A stretch of DNA of 47,668 nt, taken from NCBI RefSeq assembly GCF_018122735.1, contig NZ_JAGRRD010000001.1, forward strand, positions 902,209-949,876, given 5' to 3'. The stretch's first letter is position 1, and the number at the start of each line of letters is the position of its first letter. The notes under the pieces were generated by a model. It was not told the DNA's origin, did not search any database, and worked only from the letters and a program-made list of their open reading frames with translations. The DNA is from Azoarcus sp. L1K30 (lineage in GTDB: Bacteria > Pseudomonadota > Gammaproteobacteria > Burkholderiales > Rhodocyclaceae). This document shows, piece by piece, positions 42,301 through 47,668 of the stretch. The position numbers were made by a program, and so were the translations under genes.

Positions 42301-43110
42301 TCAGCCAGCCATCACTTCGCCACCCGCCACCGGGATCGACTGGCCGTGGATCGCTTCCGAACCGGGCAGGCACAACCAGCCCACCGTGCGCGCCACATCC
42401 TCAGGCTGCACAAGGCGCCCCTGGGGATTGCTCGCAGCAAGCGTGGTCTTGGCTTCATCGCTGCTGCGACCGGTCTTGGCCACGATGTTGTCCACCGCGC
42501 CGCCCAGCAAGGGGGTGTCGGTATAGCCGGGACACACCGCATTCACGGTAATGCCCTGCTTCGCTACCTCCAGCGCCAACGAGCGGGTAAAGCCGATCAC
42601 GCCGTGTTTGGCTGCCGTGTAGGCAGACACGTAGGCGTAGCCGACGAGGCCGGCCGTACTGGCGATGTTCACGATCCGTCCCCAGCGCGCAGCCTGCATC
42701 CCGGCCAGCACCGCCTGGGTGCTGTTGAAGGTACCGGTCAGGTTCACCATCAGCATCTCGTTCCAGAGCTCGGGCGTCGTCTTGCCGACCGGGGCACTCT
42801 TCGCTGCGCCGGCGTTATTGACCAGGATCGAAATCGCACCGCGCTCCGCAGCTGCAGCCGCAAACGCGGCAGCAATGCCTGCATGATCGGTGATGTCGGC
42901 CGCTACGAGCCCGTGCCCCTGCCCCGCCAGCTTTGCGCGGGTGGCCTCGAGCGCTTGCGCACGACGGCCGACCAGGGTCAGCGTCGCCCCGAGTCGAGCC
43001 AACTCCAGTGCGATGGCCTCACCGATACCACTCCCCGCGCCGGTCACCACGGCGTGGCGACCGGACAAGGGCAAATCCGACCCTGCGGAATTCTCAGTAT
43101 TCAGATTCAT
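42301..43110 (-). CDS. Short-chain dehydrogenase/reductase
   Basis: 269 residues, SDR fold. Nucleotide motif T-G-A-G-S-G-I-G (about 23-30), N-N-A-G (about 97-100), catalytic S in I-A-S-T-A-G, and Y/K in Y-T-A-A-K-H. It resembles 3-hydroxyacyl-CoA/3-hydroxybutyrate dehydrogenases and would oxidise a hydroxy group or reduce a ring ketone. The Azoarcus evansii 2-aminobenzoate cluster also has a dehydrogenase at this stage. It is flanked on both sides by inverted copies of a palindromic repeat, so it might be a separately inserted or mobile piece within the operon. Confidence 0.9.
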   Translation of the reverse strand: MNLNTENSAGSDLPLSGRHAVVTGAGSGIGEAIALELARLGATLTLVGRRAQALEATRAKLAGQGHGLVAADITDHAGIAAAFAAAAAERGAISILVNNAGAAKSAPVGKTTPELWNEMLMVNLTGTFNSTQAVLAGMQAARWGRIVNIASTAGLVGYAYVSAYTAAKHGVIGFTRSLALEVAKQGITVNAVCPGYTDTPLLGGAVDNIVAKTGRSSDEAKTTLAASNPQGRLVQPEDVARTVGWLCLPGSEAIHGQSIPVAGGEVMAG

Positions 43111-43159
43111 GTCGCTCTGCTCTTAACGTCGATCCGGCAACCCGGGTTCAGGCGTGGGG

Positions 43160-43245
43160 AGAAGGCGTTTGTGCAGAGGGCGAGGACTGTCCGAGCGCGG
43201 CGAGTTCCGCAGCCCTCGGAGCAATCACCTTCACCCCGCCCCCCA
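43160..43245 (+). repeat. Palindromic repeat, second copy, inverted relative to the first
   Basis: It shares with 42165-42257 (on the other strand) the exact 19-base core GGCGAGGACTGTCCGAGCG (here at 43179-43197) and the flanking order GCGTTTGTGCAG upstream and GCGAGTTCCGCAGCC downstream. It ends in C-rich sequence at 43230-43245. The outer arms are worn compared with the first copy. It lies in the gap between the monooxygenase stop and the dehydrogenase start. Confidence 0.65.
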
Positions 43246-43289
43246 GCACCCGCGCTGCAAACGGCAGCCCACCTTCACCCAAGGCCCAT

Positions 43290-45605
43290 TTACTTCCCCG
43301 GCGCCACGTAACTGCGCTTGAGGTTGGTCTCGTACTGCCCGCGCCCCGAAAGGTACTGCTTCGGCCACGCGACGCCCTTGAACTCGATTTTCGCCGCTTC
43401 GTGCAATGTCCAGGCCGGATCGGCGAGGTGCGGACGTGCCACCGCGCACAGATCGGCACGACCTGCAGCAATGATGCTGTTGGCGTGATCGGCCTCGAAG
43501 ATCGCGCCGACGGCGATGGTGGGGATCCCCACCTCGTTGCGGATGCGGTCGGCAAACGGGGTCTGGAACATGCGCCCGAACACCGGCTTCTCACCCTTCC
43601 ACACCTGGCCCGACGAGCAGTCGATGATGTCGGCACCGGCTTCCTTGAACAGGCGCGCGATCTCGACCGCATCATCCGCGGTATTGCCGCCCGGGAACCA
43701 GTCGTGGCACGACAGGCGCACCGACATCGGTTTGTCGGCCGGCCACACCCGGCGCATTTCCTTGAACACCTCGAGCGGATAGCGGGCGCGGTTCTCGATG
43801 CTGCCACCGTACTCGTCCTTGCGCTGATTGGTCAGCGGCGACAGGAAGCTGGACAGCAGATAGCCGTGCGCGCAGTGAAACTCGAGGATGTCGAAGCCGG
43901 CCTCGACCGCCATCTTGGTCGAACGCACGAAATCCGCCTTGACCCGGTCCATGTCTTCGCGATTCATCTCGCGCGGCACCTGGGAGTTCGGCAGATAGGG
44001 CAGCGGCGACGCCGAAATCAGTTCCCAGCCACCCGACTCCAGCGGTTGATCGATACCTTCCCACGCCAGTTTGGTCGCCCCCTTGCGCCCTGCATGGCCG
44101 AGCTGGATGCCCATCTTCGCGTCCGAATTGGCATGGACGAAATCGACGATCCGCTTCCATGCATTCACATGCTCAGGCTTGTACATGCCCGCACATCCCG
44201 GGGTGATGCGCGCATCGGGCGAGACGCAGGTCATCTCGGTATACAATAGGCCGGTGCCACCCAGCGCCCGTGCGCCGAAATGCACCAAATGGAAATCGCC
44301 TGCCAGTCCGTCGTCGGCCGAGTACATCGCCATCGGCGACATGATGATGCGGTTCGGCAGCGTCAGCCCGCGCAACTTGAACGGGGTGAACATCGGCGGC
44401 GGCGCCGGCTTGTCTTCCGGCACCACGACGCCGGCCTGCTTCGCGAACCAGTGCTCGTAGCCTTCCAGCCAGGCCGCATCGCGCAAACGCAGGTTCTCGT
44501 GCGAGATGCGCTGCGAGCGGGTGAGCATGGAGTACATGAACTGCTCTGGCTCCATCGTGTTGCAATAGCGCGCGTCGCAGACCTCGAACCACTCCATCGC
44601 ATTCCACGCCGCATTCTGCAGGCGCAGCACATCCACGTTGCGCAATTCCTGGTAGCGCGTCAGCACGGCAGGAATGTTCTCCACCGCGTCGCCCAGCTCC
44701 TGGAACTGACGCGTCAACTCGATGGCGTCTTCGATGGCAAGCTTGGTACCCGAGCCGATTGCGAAATGCGCAGTATGAACCGCGTCGCCCATCAGCACGA
44801 CGTGGCTGTTGCCGTTGTTCAGCCACCACTTTTCGCACTTGACCTGCTGGAAGTTCAGCCAGGCGGAGCCGCGCAGATGGCGCGCATTGGTCATCAGGGC
44901 GTGGCCATCCAGATGCTTCTCGAACAGTTTCTCGCAGAACGCAATGGATTGCTCCTGATCCGCCTTGTCCAGACCGTGTGCCAGCCAGACATGCTCCGGG
45001 CATTCTACGATGAAGGTCGTGGTTTCGGCGTCGAACTTGTAGATGTGCGCCTGGAACCAGCCATGCTCGGTTTTCTCGAAGATGAAATTGAAGGCGTCGT
45101 AGAGCTTCTTCGTGCCCAGCCAGATGTAGCGGTTCGGACGCTTGATGATGTTCGGCTTGAACACCTCCTGATAACGCTCGCGTGTGGCGGAGAAAATGCC
45201 ATCGGACGCGATGATCAGATCCGCATCGGGATACTGGCGGTCTTCGCCTTCGACCTCGAAGACCAGTTCGACCCCCATTTTCTCGCAGCGCTCCTGCAGG
45301 ATGTTGAGCATCTTCTTGCGCCCGATGCCGACGAAGCCGTGACCGCCGCTACGGATGCTCTGCCCCTTGAAGTGCAGTTCGATATCGTCCCAGTGGTTGA
45401 AGGCGACCTGAATGGCATCGGCCGTCACCGGATCCCACTCACGCATGTTGTCCATCGTCGCGTCGGAGAAGACCACGCCCCAGCCGAACGTGTCGTAGGG
45501 CTTGTTGCGCTCGACCACGGTGATCTGGTGCGCCGGGTTGAGCTTCTTCATCAGGATCGCGAAATACAGCCCTGCAGGGCCTCCACCAATACACACGATA
45601 CGCAT
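43290..45605 (-). CDS. Bifunctional 2-aminobenzoyl-CoA / salicylyl-CoA monooxygenase with old-yellow-enzyme domain
   Basis: 771 residues (about 86 kDa) from [16 protein letters not shown] lies seven bases before this ATG, and the longer frame to 45701 is rejected. Residues 1-385 are a flavin monooxygenase with FAD motif G-G-G-P-A-G-L and [14 protein letters not shown] (273-286). Residues ~405-771 are an old-yellow-enzyme reductase with [21 protein letters not shown] (501-509) and [11 protein letters not shown]. This fusion is known from Azoarcus evansii 2-aminobenzoyl-CoA monooxygenase/reductase, which gives 2-amino-5-oxocyclohex-1-ene-1-carbonyl-CoA; close relatives are called salicylyl-CoA 5-hydroxylase. 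The substrate here cannot be fixed. It is the first enzyme gene after a MarR gene and a promoter with inverted repeats. Confidence 0.92.
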   Translation of the reverse strand: MRIVCIGGGPAGLYFAILMKKLNPAHQITVVERNKPYDTFGWGVVFSDATMDNMREWDPVTADAIQVAFNHWDDIELHFKGQSIRSGGHGFVGIGRKKMLNILQERCEKMGVELVFEVEGEDRQYPDADLIIASDGIFSATRERYQEVFKPNIIKRPNRYIWLGTKKLYDAFNFIFEKTEHGWFQAHIYKFDAETTTFIVECPEHVWLAHGLDKADQEQSIAFCEKLFEKHLDGHALMTNARHLRGSAWLNFQQVKCEKWWLNNGNSHVVLMGDAVHTAHFAIGSGTKLAIEDAIELTRQFQELGDAVENIPAVLTRYQELRNVDVLRLQNAAWNAMEWFEVCDARYCNTMEPEQFMYSMLTRSQRISHENLRLRDAAWLEGYEHWFAKQAGVVVPEDKPAPPPMFTPFKLRGLTLPNRIIMSPMAMYSADDGLAGDFHLVHFGARALGGTGLLYTEMTCVSPDARITPGCAGMYKPEHVNAWKRIVDFVHANSDAKMGIQLGHAGRKGATKLAWEGIDQPLESGGWELISASPLPYLPNSQVPREMNREDMDRVKADFVRSTKMAVEAGFDILEFHCAHGYLLSSFLSPLTNQRKDEYGGSIENRARYPLEVFKEMRRVWPADKPMSVRLSCHDWFPGGNTADDAVEIARLFKEAGADIIDCSSGQVWKGEKPVFGRMFQTPFADRIRNEVGIPTIAVGAIFEADHANSIIAAGRADLCAVARPHLADPAWTLHEAAKIEFKGVAWPKQYLSGRGQYETNLKRSYVAPGK

Positions 45606-45671
45606 GCCATTGCTCCTTCTGGTTGAGCCGCCCGCCTCTCGAGACGAGATGATCCGGAACGGGTATGAACT

Positions 45672-45720
45672 GACTTGCTTGTTTAGTGAGCAATATTTCA
45701 TATCTAAACTATCAAGTCAA
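45672..45720 (-). promoter_or_regulatory. Promoter and nested inverted repeats upstream of the monooxygenase gene
   Basis: On the minus strand, TTGACT (45720-45715) and AATATT (45697-45692) are 17 bases apart, a fair sigma-70 promoter. Over it lies an interrupted palindrome: GACTTG (45672-45677) with CAAGTC (45713-45718), and TTTAG (45682-45686) with CTAAA (45704-45708), each pair separated by four bases from the next on both sides. TTGCT (45675-45679) and AGCAA (45689-45693) make a further repeat. These fit a MarR operator that blocks the promoter. Confidence 0.6.
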
Positions 45721-45751
45721 CAAGCAGCTGGCAATCCGCTGCCTTCCCCTC

Positions 45752-46276
45752 TTACTCCGCGCTTGAATCGTACTCGACCGACCCGCCAGGCGGATGCAGT
45801 GCCAGAAGTTCCTTCAGCATCGCGATCAGCATGTCTGCATTGTCCTGACCGAAAGGCGCCAGCACGCGCGTCTGATGTTCGATGGCTCGCTGCCGCAAGG
45901 TATCGGTCAGACGTTGCCCCTTGGGCGTGATCTTTACCACCGTCTGTCGCCGATCACTGCGCACCCGGGTGCGCGACACAATCCCTTCGGCCTCCATGCG
46001 CTGCACGACCTTGCTCAGCGTCGGCTGCTTGGTCAAGGTCAGCTGGCTCAGCGCGCCGATACTCTCCCCCGCGCTGCCGTCCAGACTGGCCAGCACCCGC
46101 CACTCGGTCACGGACACACCCGCCGCCTCGACCTCATGGTGAAACTCGCGCGAAATCCGGCTGCTGGCCTGGGCAAGCAGGAAGGCCAGGTAGTCCTCGA
46201 CAAAGCGCTGCGGATCGGCATTCGTCTGCAAACCGGATTCCGCCATCATCATGTCTTCGCCATTTATCGCCGCCAC
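45752..46276 (-). CDS. MarR-family regulator
   Basis: 174 residues from a GTG at 46276, preferred because GAGGAG lies six bases before it; ATG codons at 46252-46246 are alternatives. The winged helix-turn-helix is visible: G-V-S-V-T-E-W-R-V-L-A-S-L, then L-T-L-T-K-Q-P-T-L-S-K-V-V-Q-R-M-E and R-S-D-R-R-Q-T-V-V-K-I-T-P-K-G. Such proteins release DNA on binding an aromatic acid or acyl-CoA. A MarR-like gene also belongs to the Azoarcus evansii 2-aminobenzoate cluster. It sits at the head of the operon, between two control regions with inverted repeats. Confidence 0.92.
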   Translation of the reverse strand: MAAINGEDMMMAESGLQTNADPQRFVEDYLAFLLAQASSRISREFHHEVEAAGVSVTEWRVLASLDGSAGESIGALSQLTLTKQPTLSKVVQRMEAEGIVSRTRVRSDRRQTVVKITPKGQRLTDTLRQRAIEHQTRVLAPFGQDNADMLIAMLKELLALHPPGGSVEYDSSAE

Positions 46277-46323
46277 GCTGCGCTCCTCGACAAAGATCGC
46301 ACTTGCGATCCGTCCAACTTTGC

Positions 46324-46340
46324 TTATAAATTGTTTATAA
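46324..46340. promoter_or_regulatory. Palindrome TTATAAA-TTG-TTTATAA between marR and araC genes
   Basis: A perfect 7-base inverted repeat with 3-base centre, in the 106-base divergent region between the MarR gene (48 bases away) and the AraC gene (43 bases away). The preceding TTTGCTTAT resembles TTGCTTGTT in the monooxygenase promoter, so both may be MarR sites. It is AT-rich and may also contain the -10 elements of both promoters. Confidence 0.55.
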
Positions 46341-46382
46341 CTATACGGTAATCACCCTGCAAGCAAACCGGCGGAGCAAGTG

Positions 46383-47450
46383 ATGACATTCTTCCCCCAG
46401 CGCACCATTCCCGCTCGCGAACACCCTGGCGGACACATCGCCGTTACGATGCAGGACCGACTGCGCCCCGACCGCCTCTCCGCCTTTCCCTTCTTCAGCT
46501 CCAACGATGCGGACGAGGCGAGACTGAAGGTTGCCCGCGTCTTCTGTCCGCACGACCTGCGCCCGGTCAGCAGCCAGACCCCGTTTTCATCCCGCCACAA
46601 TCTGGTCAGACTCGGCGAGACCGCACTGAATTATCTGACTTACGGCACCGACGTCGATATCCTGCCGGGCTGCCTGGAGAGTTTTTACCTGGTCCAGGTG
46701 CCGCTGCACAGCACCGCGCATATCCGCTGCGGCGCACAGGAGGTGCTGTCGTCTCCTGCGACCGCCAGCATGCTCAATCCGCACGAACCCACGCGCATGC
46801 GCTGGAAACACGACAACGGCCAGCTCATGCTGTGGATTCCCCGCGCCTCGCTTGAGCGCCGGCTTGCCGAACATCTCGGCGACGAGCTGGATGTCCCGTT
46901 GACCTTTGACATCGCGCTGTCGCAGTGCGAAGGCCTGACCCGCAGCTGGTGCAGGATGCTGCACGACCTCGCCGGCAATATCGACGAGTGCGGTGCCGAG
47001 TGGCTGTCCTTCCGCCCCACCGTCGCCGCGCTGGAGGACTGCCTGTTGCGCGGCCTGCTGCAACTGCATCGTCACAACTACAGCGATCGACTGCATCAGC
47101 CGCAGCAGGCGGCACTGCCCAGACACGTCCAGCGCGCCATCGACTATATCCAGGCCCACCTCGAGGATGCCCTCACCGTGGGTGATCTTGCCCGCGTTGC
47201 CTGTGTGAGCGTCAGAGCGCTCGAGGAGGGTTTTCGCAAGCACTGCGGCACGACGCCACTCGTCTACCTGCGCGACGCCCGTCTCGATCGGGTACGCAAG
47301 GCGCTCGCCAGCCATGCGCCCGGCACCGACAAGGTCGCCGTGCTCGCACATCGCTACGGCTTCGCTCACCTGGGCCGTTTTTCCGCGTATTACAAGGCGC
47401 GCTTTGGCGAAACGCCGTCACAGACTGCAGCCAGGAGCCTTTGCAACTAG
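46383..47450 (+). CDS. AraC-family regulator with N-terminal AraC-binding-like domain
   Basis: 355 residues from the ATG at 46383 (a GTG is one codon earlier). Residues about 25-215 form the AraC-binding-like domain with S-F-Y-L-V-Q-V-P-L-H and S-M-L-N-P-H-E-P-T-R-M, the pattern of BenR/XylS/AntR-type activators of aromatic-acid genes. Two C-terminal helix-turn-helices lie at about 250-350 (D-L-A-R-V-A-C-V-S-V-R-A-L-E-E-G-F, and A-H-R-Y-G-F-A-H-L-G-R-F-S-A-Y-Y). It is divergent from the MarR gene and could add an activating response to 2-aminobenzoate, salicylate or benzoate. Confidence 0.92.
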   Translation: MTFFPQRTIPAREHPGGHIAVTMQDRLRPDRLSAFPFFSSNDADEARLKVARVFCPHDLRPVSSQTPFSSRHNLVRLGETALNYLTYGTDVDILPGCLESFYLVQVPLHSTAHIRCGAQEVLSSPATASMLNPHEPTRMRWKHDNGQLMLWIPRASLERRLAEHLGDELDVPLTFDIALSQCEGLTRSWCRMLHDLAGNIDECGAEWLSFRPTVAALEDCLLRGLLQLHRHNYSDRLHQPQQAALPRHVQRAIDYIQAHLEDALTVGDLARVACVSVRALEEGFRKHCGTTPLVYLRDARLDRVRKALASHAPGTDKVAVLAHRYGFAHLGRFSAYYKARFGETPSQTAARSLCN

Positions 47451-47500
47451 TTCAGTGTTGCGCGTCGTTCGGCACTTGAGTCCGCCTGTTTTAGCGGTCA

Positions 47501-47668
47501 AACCCATCCCCACCCCAACCCGGCAGCCAGCGCGATGACGCGCTCTCGTTCAGGCGGCAGCGAGCGATGCTCATTGAAACCCCGCCCTCACCCCCTTGAA
47601 GGAAAGCGACCCAACGAACCTCATTAGCAGGTGCCTTCCCCTTCAAGGGGAAGGACAGGATGGGGATG
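47501..47668. repeat. Second block of GC-rich palindromic repeats, cut by the window end
   Basis: After the AraC gene there is no further gene. The block has AACCCATCCCCACCCCAACC (from 47501), a worn inverted unit with CCCCCTTGAAGG near 47590-47602, the linker CGAACCTCATTAGC (47615-47628) and a hairpin with arms CCTTCCCCTT/AAGGGGAAGG (47634-47654). The same order of inverted unit, CGAACCTGATTAGC linker and direct unit is seen at 37734-37850 at the other end of the minus-strand operon. Confidence 0.7.

Noticed and set aside
42301-43110. Composite transposon around the short-chain dehydrogenase
   Set aside because: The flanking repeats are about 90 bases without transposase, target duplications or terminal inverted repeats of a known family, so only the repeat pair itself is reported.
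1-47668. tRNA or rRNA genes
   Set aside because: No cloverleaf-like segments with conserved TTCGA arms or rRNA motifs were noticed in the gaps; a tRNAscan run would settle it.

Overview
The window is high-GC, densely coded chromosomal DNA. It most resembles an aromatic-degrading betaproteobacterium of the Rhodocyclales (Azoarcus / Thauera / Aromatoleum type). This placement is an inference from gene content: a bifunctional 2-aminobenzoyl-CoA/salicylyl-CoA monooxygenase fused to an old-yellow-enzyme domain, Liv-type and TRAP carriers feeding aromatic pathways, a feruloyl-CoA-synthase-like ligase, and the nag-type gentisate genes. No rRNA, tRNA, CRISPR array, phage or intact insertion sequence was seen.

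Layout. Positions 1-2600 hold the end of etfA, a CbiM-like membrane protein and a long acyl-CoA dehydrogenase. Positions 2690-7980 are one tight minus-strand run: ompR, an envZ-like kinase, a persulfide-dioxygenase-like hydrolase, a truncated globin, yciB, a YciI protein, a BolA protein and a parvulin. Positions 8190-14340 are housekeeping: tsaB, rimI, a type-4 uracil-DNA glycosylase, lplT, a LysR regulator and radA. Positions 14400-22340 are a complete minus-strand gentisate operon (gentisate dioxygenase, fumarylpyruvate hydrolase, 3-hydroxybenzoate 6-hydroxylase, maleylpyruvate isomerase, TRAP transporter) with a divergent LysR gene. Positions 22340-37510 hold a TetR regulator with an extra N-terminal domain and a divergent plus-strand operon: Liv ABC transporter, aryl-CoA ligase, enoyl-CoA hydratase, thiolase, short-chain dehydrogenase, thioesterase, porin, acyl-CoA dehydrogenase and MaoC hydratase. 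Positions 37940-47450 are a minus-strand operon headed by MarR and the monooxygenase/OYE fusion, followed by a short-chain dehydrogenase, an atypical crotonase, two acyl-CoA dehydrogenases (one glutaryl-CoA type), a thioesterase and an atypical Rid protein. A plus-strand AraC regulator stands beside it.

How the genes may work together (inference). The plus-strand operon looks like import, CoA activation and side-chain beta-oxidation of a phenylpropanoid-type acid. Its thioesterase could release a hydroxybenzoate, which the 3-hydroxybenzoate/gentisate operon would carry to pyruvate and fumarate. The minus-strand operon resembles the aerobic 2-aminobenzoyl-CoA pathway known from Azoarcus evansii (MarR, monooxygenase/reductase, beta-oxidation enzymes, Rid-type 'translation inhibitor'). 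Here it carries a glutaryl-CoA dehydrogenase and a thioesterase, lacks its own ligase, and has active-site substitutions in both the Rid protein and the crotonase. The same monooxygenase family also 5-hydroxylates salicylyl-CoA, which would lead through gentisyl-CoA back to the neighbouring gentisate operon. Which route is used is the main open question.

Non-coding structure is rich. It includes inverted repeats in the divergent control regions, hairpin terminators, a GC-rich palindromic repeat family on both sides of the minus-strand catabolic block, and an inverted pair of a second repeat around one gene of that block.
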